Assembly: GCF_000010325.1 (NCBI RefSeq)
Contig: NC_009662.1
Location: 1,694,501-1,758,500, forward strand
From: Nitratiruptor sp. SB155-2
GTDB lineage: Bacteria > Campylobacterota > Campylobacteria > Campylobacterales > Nitratiruptoraceae
Direction of reading: 5' to 3'
Length of the DNA: 64,000 nucleotides
A program made the translations under genes and the position numbers. Positions within the stretch are counted from its first letter, which is position 1. Every line of letters starts with the position of its first letter. Below the pieces are notes generated by a model. The model saw nothing but the letters and a program-made list of their open reading frames with translations, was not told the DNA's origin and did not search any database. Shown one piece after another: positions 1 to 8,134 of the stretch.

Positions 1-409
1 TTGGGCTCTTTAAAAACTCTTCTTTAATCCACTCAAAGATATCACTATTTTCATTTAGTGAAGAGGCTAAAATTTGAAAGCCTCTTTCACAGTGATATTC
101 AAGTCTTTTTTCAAATTCTTTTTCATTTTTAAGTTGAACATTATCTGCATTTGCTGCTATTACTGCTATTATATCATTATAGTCACCTTGCTCGCCTGAT
201 AACTCAAGTTTACCTTTACCAGTAATGACCTCAAGATTATAAACTTTTCCACCAGAAAAATCTATTTTTTTTGTCACATCTAGTGGTTTGTTAAGTGATA
301 GAGAAACAAAAATTGCAAAACGAATAGTTATCCACTTTGGTTCATTTTCAAATCCTAAAAGTTTTGCTATTTTAGGTATCTGTTTTTCAACAAAAGAAGT
401 AGTTCTCAA
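1..409 (-). CDS. dndE: DndE, DNA phosphorothioation protein (3' end outside window)
   Basis: The frame is open for 136 codons to the window edge and lacks its stop. It starts at a TTG (407-409) overlapping the TGA stop of dndD, with a GGAGA Shine-Dalgarno about 8 bases upstream, so translation is probably coupled. The residues begin MRTTSFVEKQIPKIAKLLGF and continue with a compact alpha/beta sequence without membrane segments. Size, position after dndD and sequence character fit DndE (DUF1832). In the known pathway DndE is a small protein that associates with DndC and DndD and binds nicked DNA during sulfur incorporation. The assignment relies mainly on gene order; the C-terminus is not visible. 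Confidence 0.75.
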   Translation of the reverse strand, partial: MRTTSFVEKQIPKIAKLLGFENEPKWITIRFAIFVSLSLNKPLDVTKKIDFSGGKVYNLEVITGKGKLELSGEQGDYNDIIAVIAANADNVQLKNEKEFEKRLEYHCERGFQILASSLNENSDIFEWIKEEFLKSP

Positions 410-2394
410 GACATTATCTCCAATTTTGGCTGATATTTAAATTTTTGAAAAATATATTTATTTCCAATTTTTTCTACAGAAGTTGCGGAACCATTGTTAT
501 GTAATATAAAAGTCTCTGAAATTAAAGGCTCAAGATTTTTAAAAGCTGGATTTCTTAATTCGCTTGGTGTAGGCAAAATAATAACTTGACTAGCTGCATT
601 GGGATAAAATTTATTTAGTATCAAGGATTGATTTTTATCATCAAGTCTTCCTAGGGGGGTATCTATAATCATTGGTATATCTTGAGATATAAATTGAGAT
701 ATTCCCCAAATTAAAGCTGTCGCAATAATCTGTTTTTGTCCAGAGGAACTTGACAAAATATCTAATGGGTTATTATTTTTATCCACAAGATTGATATGAA
801 AATCATCATCTAAAATAATCCTATCTGCTTCGTAATTTTCTTTTTTTAGCATTTTAAATTTTTCATTTATTGTTTTTTCTAATTGTGCTCTTTTTTCTTT
901 TTTTATTTCTTGTTTTATGAATTTTACTACTTCTATGATTCCATTTAATGTTTCTATCTTTTTCATTACTATAGAGTTATTAAATTCTCTAACACTATAT
1001 TGCCCAATCTCTCTTTTTAAACTTTTTATTTCAGTATTTAATTTCTCTATTTTTTGATTTAAGTTTTCAATTTTTTCTTTTTGTTTGCCTATCATCTGAG
1101 ATAAATTATTCAAATTCTGAAGATGAGAATCAAATAGTTCTTTATTATTTTCTTCTACCTTTTTTTCCAAATCAAATATTTCCATCTCTAATAATTTTAT
1201 TTGGTCTTTTGTTTGTGATATTTCATATAATAGTTGAGATATATTGATATGAGGTAAACTATAGAATTGCATTTCTACTTTTAAAGGATCAGCGAATAAA
1301 ACTGATAAATCATCTGATTTAGCTTTAAAAACTTCATCAAAAATCTTTGATATTTTCTCTTTTTCTTCCGATTTGTCTATTTTTGATAGTAACTGCTCTT
1401 TCTTTTTTATTAGAGTTTTTTCATTAATAGATATTCTATCTTGGTAATTTTCTTCTATATCATTTTTAACTCTATTTAACAATTCAGAATTTAATAATAG
1501 TGGCAATTGCAGAAAAGAAATATTTTTGAACTTTATCAATAAATCTTTTAATTTTTCATTTTCTTTTGTTAGCTTTTCTTTTTTTTCATCCAATTGTTTG
1601 GTCAATCTGTTTTTAATATGTTTAATTTTATTATTTAGAAGATTCCTCTCCTTCTCCAAATCCTTAAGAATTTCATTCTCACTGGATAAATCTTTTTCTA
1701 TTTTTTCTAATTCTACTTGCTTCTTTTTGTATTCTTCTTCTAAAAAGTCCAATTTATTTACAATTTCACTATCTAATTCTTCTTTATTTATTTTTCGTGC
1801 TAAAGTTAATGAATCCAAAACAATTTGATCATATATGTTTAAATCTAAAACATCTTCTAACATTTGTTTGAACTCATCATGGCTAAAATCTGCAATAGTT
1901 TGAATTTTTTCTCCATCAAAGAAGAAAAATTTTTGCATATATGGAGAAATTTTTGAATTTATAATATCCTGTGCCTCATCATCTTCAGCAATCAAAATAT
2001 CTTCATGATCGTAAACTGCTAATTTCTCAACAAAGCTTTTGCTATGTATTAAAAATGATCGTTCAATTTTTAAAATTTCATCATCTTCTAATTCAATAAA
2101 AACTTTACAAAAGTTTTCTCCTGCTCTTTTTGCATTTCTATTTAAAATTCCACTGAAATTCTTCAAAGGATTACCTAGTATAAAATCTTGCTTTGATAAC
2201 GTAGTAGACCCAATATTCAATATATCTTTCGTTAATCCATGTAATCCAATTTTTACAGAGTTTATAAATGATGTTTTTCCAAAACCATTTTCACCAATTA
2301 TTAAAATAATTGGTTTTTCACTATTAGAAAAATAAAAAGATATATTTCCTCTATACGAAAACATATTTTCAATTGTGATGCGTTTAAACTTCAT
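406..2394 (-). CDS. dndD: DndD, SMC-like ATPase of DNA phosphorothioation
   Basis: This is a 662-residue SMC/RecN-type ATPase. The N-terminus carries a Walker A (GENGFGKT, about residues 34-41). A long charged coiled coil fills roughly residues 210-500, with Lys/Glu heptads. The C-terminal lobe has an ABC-type signature region (SSSGQKQ, near 555) and a Walker B (PMIIDTPLGRLD, near 580). This head-coil-head layout matches DndD, which supplies the ATPase/DNA-nicking activity of the DndCDE complex. It overlaps the end of dndC by 11 bases and is followed by dndE with overlapping stop and start codons, so the three form one operon. Base composition is very AT-rich, as in the rest of the left element. 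Confidence 0.93.
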   Translation of the reverse strand: MKFKRITIENMFSYRGNISFYFSNSEKPIILIIGENGFGKTSFINSVKIGLHGLTKDILNIGSTTLSKQDFILGNPLKNFSGILNRNAKRAGENFCKVFIELEDDEILKIERSFLIHSKSFVEKLAVYDHEDILIAEDDEAQDIINSKISPYMQKFFFFDGEKIQTIADFSHDEFKQMLEDVLDLNIYDQIVLDSLTLARKINKEELDSEIVNKLDFLEEEYKKKQVELEKIEKDLSSENEILKDLEKERNLLNNKIKHIKNRLTKQLDEKKEKLTKENEKLKDLLIKFKNISFLQLPLLLNSELLNRVKNDIEENYQDRISINEKTLIKKKEQLLSKIDKSEEKEKISKIFDEVFKAKSDDLSVLFADPLKVEMQFYSLPHINISQLLYEISQTKDQIKLLEMEIFDLEKKVEENNKELFDSHLQNLNNLSQMIGKQKEKIENLNQKIEKLNTEIKSLKREIGQYSVREFNNSIVMKKIETLNGIIEVVKFIKQEIKKEKRAQLEKTINEKFKMLKKENYEADRIILDDDFHINLVDKNNNPLDILSSSSGQKQIIATALIWGISQFISQDIPMIIDTPLGRLDDKNQSLILNKFYPNAASQVIILPTPSELRNPAFKNLEPLISETFILHNNGSATSVEKIGNKYIFQKFKYQPKLEIMS

Positions 2395-3703
2395 TCAATT
2401 GCCCTCTAACATAGCCAGTTATTAGTTCATCATATTTAACTAATAAACCATATCTTCTAAATTGATTTTTATAATCATACTCTAACTGAATAACCTTTTC
2501 GACTAGTTCTGCAGACACCTTGTTTTCTTTACATTTTTCAACTATTTTCTCCTTGATTTTTTCGTCAAAACCGTACATGTTCTTTATTTTTAAGTTTCTC
2601 CCATATTGGTTAGCTATTTTTATAGCAGTATCAAAAATATCTCCATCATGATTCCATAGTTTTTGAATTTCTAGAATCTCTTCATCTGATATTAATTTTT
2701 TATTTTTTAAATTTGGAGCTAATTGTTTTTCTATTTCCAAAAGTTCTTGAAAAAGTTCCTGACGAATAGAAAGTAAAAAAGGTCCAACTGCTTTTTGTCC
2801 ATTTCTTCTTCTATTTTGTCTTTTAGAATGATCATATCTGTATATTTCTAATTTATTTCTAAATTCATGTAAAGGAGCCATCCAGAGATCTTCTTCATTT
2901 CTTAACATATTTTCCATAGATTTATCTTTACTTACAACTGTACAAACCCAGCAACCAAATCTAGTTTTTCCACAAGATGGTGCTTCAGGATTTAAAGCAA
3001 TATTACAATCAGCCTCACCCGAACCTTTATCATAGAGTTTCATCATATCTTTATGTGAACCCCAAGGGGCTTGATTTTTACTTAAATATGTCCAAACATC
3101 TGCATTAGACCAATCTCGTATTGGAGAAAAGACAAAAGCATTAGGTATAGAATCGTGTTTTGAGAATCCCCTATGATTCAAAACTCTTTTTTCTATTGAT
3201 TGTGCCCTATTTTGAGATTCAGCACTTCTCACTCCTAAAAGCATAATGATAGATTTATGCTTATATGCAAGATTTTTTAAAAAATATGTAGCTGGTTTAA
3301 TTTTTAATCTATCCGTACACCATCTGAAATTTTGATTGGGTGATGGATAACCTTTACCTAGCAACAATGTCCAAAATGTTTCACTAACTTTTGGTTTTAA
3401 TACTTTGATTTCAATATTTAAATTTAAACCTGATTTGTCTATAAAATCTTGTATTGCTTGTAATTTATTATCTAAATATTCTTCAATAATGGGCATTTCC
3501 ACTTTCGTATCTGAAGAAACAATATATACTTTTTTTAAATCCTTATATCCTTCTTCTTTTAAATCTAACAACATTTCAATTGTTAATTGAAGTACAGCAG
3601 TTGAATCTTTACCACCTGAAAAAGTAATTACCCACGGTCTATTGTCTATTAAAAATTCTTCTCTTAATTTTTGTTTTACAGCTTTTACTTTTTCTTCTAA
3701 CAT
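2384..3703 (-). CDS. dndC: DndC, PAPS reductase-like sulfurtransferase of DNA phosphorothioation
   Basis: The 439-residue protein has the PP-loop nucleotide-binding motif SGGKDS at about residue 29, typical of PAPS reductase/adenine-nucleotide alpha-hydrolase enzymes. Cysteines in the middle (CNIALNPEAPSCGKTRFGCWVC, abbreviated here as C...C...CWVC, about residues 233-256) are likely Fe-S ligands. DndC is known to activate DNA with ATP and transfer sulfur, delivered by a cysteine desulfurase, to the backbone. It is the first gene of the leftward dndCDE operon. No dndB precedes it and no dndA lies nearby, so a chromosomal IscS/NifS-type desulfurase would have to supply sulfur. A divergent XRE gene begins 120 bases upstream. 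Confidence 0.94.
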   Translation of the reverse strand: MLEEKVKAVKQKLREEFLIDNRPWVITFSGGKDSTAVLQLTIEMLLDLKEEGYKDLKKVYIVSSDTKVEMPIIEEYLDNKLQAIQDFIDKSGLNLNIEIKVLKPKVSETFWTLLLGKGYPSPNQNFRWCTDRLKIKPATYFLKNLAYKHKSIIMLLGVRSAESQNRAQSIEKRVLNHRGFSKHDSIPNAFVFSPIRDWSNADVWTYLSKNQAPWGSHKDMMKLYDKGSGEADCNIALNPEAPSCGKTRFGCWVCTVVSKDKSMENMLRNEEDLWMAPLHEFRNKLEIYRYDHSKRQNRRRNGQKAVGPFLLSIRQELFQELLEIEKQLAPNLKNKKLISDEEILEIQKLWNHDGDIFDTAIKIANQYGRNLKIKNMYGFDEKIKEKIVEKCKENKVSAELVEKVIQLEYDYKNQFRRYGLLVKYDELITGYVRGQLNEV

Positions 3704-3751
3704 TCTGACCTCAAATTATATTTTTTTAAATTATATCCAATTTTCAAACTT

Positions 3752-3763
3752 TTCCAATAGGAA
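3752..3763. promoter_or_regulatory. operator-like half of a repeated palindrome (TTCCAATAGGAA)
   Basis: This near-palindrome, followed by GTT, differs by one base from the perfect copy at 3807-3818. It sits about 50 bases upstream of the dndC start in the divergent dndC/XRE intergenic region, where a repressor would control both directions. Binding by the neighbouring XRE protein is inferred. Confidence 0.5.
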
Positions 3764-3806
3764 GTTGATAATTAATATTATCTTATTTAAACTTAAATAA
3801 AATTTA

Positions 3807-3818
3807 TTCCTATAGGAA
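3807..3818. promoter_or_regulatory. perfect palindrome overlapping the XRE gene's ribosome-binding site (TTCCTATAGGAA)
   Basis: The 12-base perfect palindrome includes the AGGAA that serves as the Shine-Dalgarno of the XRE gene (ATG at 3824). Its centre is 55 bases from that of the related copy at 3752-3763. This arrangement suggests autorepression and joint control of the dnd operon. No binding data can be read from sequence. Confidence 0.5.
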
Positions 3819-3823
3819 GTTTT

Positions 3824-4054
3824 ATGGATATAAAACAAGAAATTGAGGATTTTTATAAAAAAATAGGTCAAAATGTTAAAAGAATTAGAGAGTCTAAAAA
3901 TATAACTCAATTAGAACTCTCTCAAATGATTGGACATAAATCTGTAACTATAATATCTTTAGGTGAAATTGGAGAAAAAAAACATTTTAATTTAGAACAC
4001 CTTTATAAAATTTCAAAAGCCCTTAACTGTAAAATATGTGATTTTTTTGAATAA
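3824..4054 (+). CDS. XRE-family helix-turn-helix regulator, probable dnd regulator
   Basis: This 76-residue protein consists almost entirely of one HTH_3 (Cro/CI) domain. The helices run from about residue 13 to 73, with the recognition region around TQLELSQMIGHKSVTIISLGE and the conserved tail HLYKISKALNCKICDFF. It is divergent from dndC, with two copies of a TTCC(T/A)ATAGGAA palindrome between them, one covering its own ribosome-binding site. This arrangement points to a local repressor of the dnd operon. It has no extra sensor domain, so it may respond through stability or partner binding. The role is inferred from position; the family assignment is secure. Confidence 0.85.
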   Translation: MDIKQEIEDFYKKIGQNVKRIRESKNITQLELSQMIGHKSVTIISLGEIGEKKHFNLEHLYKISKALNCKICDFFE

Positions 4055-4308
4055 ATGGCCTCCTACAAAACCACAATTTTAATATTTCTTTTTCGGCTTC
4101 ACTTCAAGTAAATATAAAAAGATTAGTTTTGATATTTTACATTTATTAAGTTGCAATTCGTAAATTGATAAAGACTTAAAAAAAATATACTGACCAATAG
4201 CCTAACTGTACAGGATATAATACATTATCATATATATTCATTTTAACCTTTTTGGAGAGTTTTTTAAAAATGAAAAAAGTGGGGCAAAAAGCGATAAGGG
4301 ATTACCGA

Positions 4309-4836
4309 TTAATTTTTAATAGAGATTTTAATTTTATCATCACCGATTTTCTCAGCTGTAGCTACATTGTCAATAATGTATACATCTTTATCAACTTTTT
4401 GAATATTCAAACCTTTTACTTCCCACAAATTCTCTACATAGCCCACGCCAAAACCAAGCAACGCAGAAACAAAAAATATTATTACAGCAATAGAAATATT
4501 TACCCAAGTAAAAATAGAGTTTGTTCTTTCTAAATTTTTCCTTTTTCGATCTATTATTTCCATGACATTGACTAAATAGTCTTTTTGCTCTTCAATCTCT
4601 TTTGCTTTTTTGTCAAAAAGCTCATATTCTCTCTCAATGATTTTTAATAGCTTTTTTCTATTTGCTTCTATTTCTTTTTTGAGATTTTCAAAGTATTCTT
4701 TATTAATACCTGAAGTTTGTATTTTTTTTGCAAGTTCATCAAGTCTTTTTTCAACTTTTGGAAATTCAGAGCGGAGGAAATGCTCCGAAAAATCAAGTTT
4801 TGATATATATTCCTCCATCAATTCCTTATCAGTCAT
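4309..4836 (-). CDS. Coiled-coil protein with one membrane segment, plasmid-type accessory
   Basis: I do not recognise the family of this 175-residue protein. Residues 1-105 are strongly helical and charged (predicted coiled coil). One hydrophobic membrane segment spans about residues 110-132 (the stretch around IAVIIFFVSALLGFGVGYV), followed by a short soluble tail rich in Asp, Lys and Ile. The start ATG has a good AAGGA upstream. It lies 10 bases after the ParA/StbB-like gene in the same direction and probably shares its operon. It may anchor a DNA-segregation or transfer complex to the membrane, but that is only inferred from the neighbours. Confidence 0.7.
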   Translation of the reverse strand: MTDKELMEEYISKLDFSEHFLRSEFPKVEKRLDELAKKIQTSGINKEYFENLKKEIEANRKKLLKIIEREYELFDKKAKEIEEQKDYLVNVMEIIDRKRKNLERTNSIFTWVNISIAVIIFFVSALLGFGVGYVENLWEVKGLNIQKVDKDVYIIDNVATAEKIGDDKIKISIKN

Positions 4837-4846
4837 TTTTTTTTCC

Positions 4847-5653
4847 TTACTCAGTAACTGCTTTTAAAAATTTTTCATTTGCAGCTTTAAGATCATTAAC
4901 GAGATCTACTATTTCTTTTGCTTGATTAATATTTTTTCTCAATTGATAATATTCATTTTGTGCAATATCTTTATCTATTTTGCCCTCTTTAATACTTTCA
5001 TGCAATTTATTTTTTGTATCGGTAAGCAGTTTTTCTTTATTTTCAACTAATCCTTTTACTTCTAGATATTTGTCTAACAAAATTTTTTTGTTTATCTCCA
5101 ATATTTGGAAAATATTGTTATTTGGAGCAAATCCAAAAGCTTTTTCTAATTGATTTATAATAGGTAAAGGCTTAATGTCAAATGTTTCATTTCCAAAAAT
5201 ATTGATATAGTCTTGATCTAGTTCTGTATTTTTGTTTATAAAATTGAAAAATAGGAATATTTTTGGATTACTGAATTTTTCTTTTATTAGTTTGACAGTG
5301 TCTTTAATGTTGTGTCTGAGTGATAGATTTTGATTTATTGGGATAATGAATTTCACATTATTTAAAATAGAGTTTGCAACTTCATTTAGCACAGCTTTTA
5401 CATCATCGCCACCGCCAGCGTCAATTATATTTACATCATCGTCACTAAATTCAATTTCTGTCAATGCTTGATCCAACTCATTTAATCTAAATTCCCTAAT
5501 GTTAATATTTTGACTATCTACGACAAGTTTGTTATTATTATCTAATTGGTAGTAAGTGATTTTTCTATCTCTTAGAATAGTGGGTAAAACATTTAAGCCA
5601 ACATTTGTTTTACCTACTCCTCCTTTTGTATTGACAATTACTAAATTTGTCAT
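4847..5653 (-). CDS. ParA/StbB-like partition ATPase
   Basis: The 268-residue protein begins with the deviant Walker A of the ParA/MinD/StbB group (NTKGGVGKT, residues 8-16), followed by a DAGGGDD segment near residue 80 corresponding to the Walker A'/B region. The C-terminal 60 residues are helical and charged. ParA-like proteins move plasmid or element DNA on the nucleoid; StbB of R388-type plasmids has a related role linked to conjugation. It follows a small basic protein by 17 bases and precedes the coiled-coil membrane protein, making a three-gene leftward unit. No ParB with the usual HTH is visible, which favours an StbAB-like rather than a classical ParAB system. Confidence 0.85.
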   Translation of the reverse strand: MTNLVIVNTKGGVGKTNVGLNVLPTILRDRKITYYQLDNNNKLVVDSQNINIREFRLNELDQALTEIEFSDDDVNIIDAGGGDDVKAVLNEVANSILNNVKFIIPINQNLSLRHNIKDTVKLIKEKFSNPKIFLFFNFINKNTELDQDYINIFGNETFDIKPLPIINQLEKAFGFAPNNNIFQILEINKKILLDKYLEVKGLVENKEKLLTDTKNKLHESIKEGKIDKDIAQNEYYQLRKNINQAKEIVDLVNDLKAANEKFLKAVTE

Positions 5654-5670
5654 TTATATCCTTTAATTAG

Positions 5671-6039
5671 TTATTTTTTCCAAATGTTTTTAGTCTGCTC
5701 TCTTAAAACATCAAGATCAATTTCTTCTTTCTCTTGGATCTTATCATCTTTTTGTTTAGCTACTTTATTTTTATTCTCCTTTTTTTGATTTGATTTTGAT
5801 GTAACTTTTTCTTTTTTGATATTTCTTTGTATCCATGCCGCCAAAGCCCTGTAATCAAAATCCCTATGAAGCTCCAATTTTAAAATTGTCTGTATATCTG
5901 TAATAGCAAAGCCATTATTTATGAGATTTTCTATCTCATCTTTGATGACACGGAGGATCTTTGAGTTCAAATTTCTTTTGTCTCTATTCAGCTTGATTAT
6001 CGCTTTTATTAGCTCTTTTTTCTCTTTTGAAATATACAT
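5671..6039 (-). CDS. Small basic protein, possible StbA-like DNA-binding partner
   Basis: The 122-residue protein has a helical N-terminal half containing a possible helix-turn-helix (FAITDIQTILKLELHRDFDY, about residues 43-62) and a very Lys/Glu-rich, probably disordered C-terminal half. The start ATG is preceded by AAAGGAAC. It sits between an AT-rich repeat region upstream (6040-6364) and the ParA/StbB-like gene downstream. The DNA-binding-protein-then-ATPase order next to relaxase genes recalls the stbA-stbB order of R388-like plasmids, where StbA binds short repeats upstream of its own gene. No similarity can be demonstrated from sequence alone, so the StbA suggestion rests on context. 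Confidence 0.65.
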   Translation of the reverse strand: MYISKEKKELIKAIIKLNRDKRNLNSKILRVIKDEIENLINNGFAITDIQTILKLELHRDFDYRALAAWIQRNIKKEKVTSKSNQKKENKNKVAKQKDDKIQEKEEIDLDVLREQTKNIWKK

Positions 6040-6364
6040 ATTGTTGTTCCTTTTATGTTCATTTTATATTTATATCGTGTCGAATAGTATTCATACTTTT
6101 ACAACTATATTCATTTTTTCTTTTGTGCCAGGTGAAATGAATAATTTTGAATATATATGTAAAATAGTGTATATAACATCTACATAAAATGAAAATATAT
6201 GCACTTAATAAATCAAATAATGAATATATATGAATACTATTGAAAACAATATCAATAGGTAATTTTGGATGTATTACTCCCACACCCAACGCACTTAAGT
6301 GTTGCTTTGTTTGAAAGTTTTTGATCCAACTAAAAAGTCCCATTATTGCCTCTTTTTCTTTTGT
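6040..6364. other. AT-rich repeat region, candidate oriT or partition/replication site
   Basis: This gene-free stretch separates the coupling-protein gene from the partition-like genes. It holds a 12-base inverted repeat (AATAGTATTCAT at 6083-6094 and ATGAATACTATT at 6230-6241), a 12-base direct repeat TGAATATATATG (6148-6159 and 6221-6232), and a 10-base palindrome CACTTAAGTG (6292-6301) beside a C-rich CCCACACCCAAC stretch. Repeats of this kind are typical of oriT, partition sites and plasmid origins. Which of these it is cannot be decided here. It also presumably contains the promoter of the downstream small-protein gene. Confidence 0.5.
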
Positions 6365-8080
6365 TTAGTTTCCAAAAAGCTTTTGTTGTCTTTCTTGTTT
6401 GAATGTTTCCGATATGTCCTGCTTCATTTCTTCAATCTCTTTTTTGATCTCTTTTTCCGCTTTTTCTGCAAGTTCTCTTTTGAATTGAATAAAGCTGTTT
6501 TCCTCTTTTTTTTCTTCAATATAATCTTTTGAAATTGGTTTTACTTCTACTTGTTCCGTGTATCCAAAATATATGACTGATTTTTTTGGAAAAAAAGAGA
6601 TATGTTCACCTGGTTCCATTTCTTTTAAAATATTGTCTGACAAAAGATAATGTTCTTTTTGTGTATACAAAGTTTCATCATACTTATCATCTTTCTTTTT
6701 TGATACATCATTTATCTGTACTTTTCCTGTCATTTTTTTTATTTCATCGTTAGTATCACTGTTTGTGCCTGCAAAAATCCACATATTCTCGATACTTCCT
6801 GTCAAAACTTCTTTTAATTTTTCATCGCTCGGCAAATACTGCAATGCTGGTAATAGCAACATGCCATAACTTCGAGCTTTTGTATGTACACTTCTCCTAA
6901 TATCTTCACTCATTTTCTCAAAAAAGGTGAGATATTCATCAAGTACATATAAAATCCATTGTTCTTTTGGTGCTTTATCAAAATATGTAAGTTGGTATCT
7001 CATCATAACTGTGAGAAAAGCTGTAATAAAAGGGGCATTATCCTTTTCACCAACTGCTATTGTGTGCAAAAAGATCCTGCTATCTTCGCTTTTGAAAAAT
7101 TCTGTTAAAAGTATTTTTCTTCTTTCATTTTTTGCCATATATGCAAATTTGAGGAAAATATCTAATGACGCTTCAAGTGTACTTGCTATGCTTTGCTCTG
7201 TTTTATTACCGCTTGCTTTCGCATAAGATAAGTATGCTAAAAGCTCTTTTGCCAAAATCTCCATTTTTTCATGTGATGGGACATCATTTTGAAGTTTCAG
7301 TTCTTCAAAAACCTCTTTAAATCTTTTTCCTGCCATCTCTTGCCAAAACTTGTCCCCTTTGTCCCCTGCTACCGCTATAAAGTAACTTTGAAAAAACTCT
7401 GATATAAGAGGATATGGCAAACCTTTTTCGTTATCTTCAAAAAAGTCCCAATATACGCCTCTGCGATCCAAATGATTTATAATGTAATCTTTTCCTTTTC
7501 TGTAATACCAACTTGTAAATTCGCCTTTCGTATCATGAATTACCATTTTTCGGTTAGTATCAATCCATTGCACAATAATATTGTTAAGAAACTCTGTCTT
7601 TCCTTGCCCCATGCTCCCCAAAATAAGGCTACCTTTTTTCAGCATGTCCCAACTCATATGTCGATCTTGCTTTTCAGCTCTGTTTGCCAAAATTTTGTTC
7701 AAAAAGTTCAACTTGTACTTAATTTGTTCATCTTCAAATCTAAAGTTATCTACATAAAAATTGTCATCTCGTTTTTTGCTTGGTAAAAAATAAGAAATTT
7801 TCGAAAATGGTGTCCATCGTATTGATTGGTTTTTCAAGCCTATAAAATTTTTGAAACTCCCATTGTTCGCATACCAGCGATCTACATAATCATCACCGAT
7901 CTTTACCGTACCAAAGCAACCGCCTATTTCGGCACCTGCTATTACTGACGATATAACTATTGGTGCTACTAGTGGTTCGTGTTCAAACATGCCGTATGCT
8001 GAAAACCCGAACATTCCTGCTCCTAATGGACGCATATCCGTGAAAAGCCACTCCCAAAAATCTTGATGTTCTTTCTTCAT
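6365..8080 (-). CDS. Type IV coupling protein (TraD/TrwB-like)
   Basis: This 571-residue ATPase carries a Walker A (GSMGQGKTEFL, about residues 152-162) and a Walker B (WILYVLDEYLTFF, near 375), in the order seen in VirD4/TrwB/TraD coupling proteins. The N-terminal 60 residues have short hydrophobic stretches that may insert in the membrane. Coupling proteins pump relaxase-bound DNA to a type IV secretion channel. The gene follows the relaxase by 54 bases in the same direction and has a strong AGGAGGGAA ribosome-binding site. The C-terminal 70 residues are highly charged and helical. No mating-channel (Mpf) genes are in the window, so the element probably borrows a channel or has one further left. 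Confidence 0.88.
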   Translation of the reverse strand: MKKEHQDFWEWLFTDMRPLGAGMFGFSAYGMFEHEPLVAPIVISSVIAGAEIGGCFGTVKIGDDYVDRWYANNGSFKNFIGLKNQSIRWTPFSKISYFLPSKKRDDNFYVDNFRFEDEQIKYKLNFLNKILANRAEKQDRHMSWDMLKKGSLILGSMGQGKTEFLNNIIVQWIDTNRKMVIHDTKGEFTSWYYRKGKDYIINHLDRRGVYWDFFEDNEKGLPYPLISEFFQSYFIAVAGDKGDKFWQEMAGKRFKEVFEELKLQNDVPSHEKMEILAKELLAYLSYAKASGNKTEQSIASTLEASLDIFLKFAYMAKNERRKILLTEFFKSEDSRIFLHTIAVGEKDNAPFITAFLTVMMRYQLTYFDKAPKEQWILYVLDEYLTFFEKMSEDIRRSVHTKARSYGMLLLPALQYLPSDEKLKEVLTGSIENMWIFAGTNSDTNDEIKKMTGKVQINDVSKKKDDKYDETLYTQKEHYLLSDNILKEMEPGEHISFFPKKSVIYFGYTEQVEVKPISKDYIEEKKEENSFIQFKRELAEKAEKEIKKEIEEMKQDISETFKQERQQKLFGN

Positions 8081-8134
8081 TATTTCCCTCCTCCTATATA
8101 TAAATTAAATTGCAACAAGGAAGTTGCTGGATTT

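Noticed and set aside
4055-4308. Gap between the XRE gene and the coiled-coil membrane protein
   Set aside because: I saw no gene, repeat or clear terminator. A plus-strand open frame from 4252 overlaps the reverse-strand coding region and has no ribosome-binding site.
5653-5671. Classical ParB partner for the ParA-like gene
   Set aside because: The adjacent small basic protein lacks ParB motifs and is too short, so I did not call ParAB.
6059-6343. 94-codon minus-strand open frame in the repeat region
   Set aside because: It overlaps the palindromes and AT repeats, has odd composition (Ile, Tyr, Phe and His-rich) and no good ribosome-binding site; judged non-coding.
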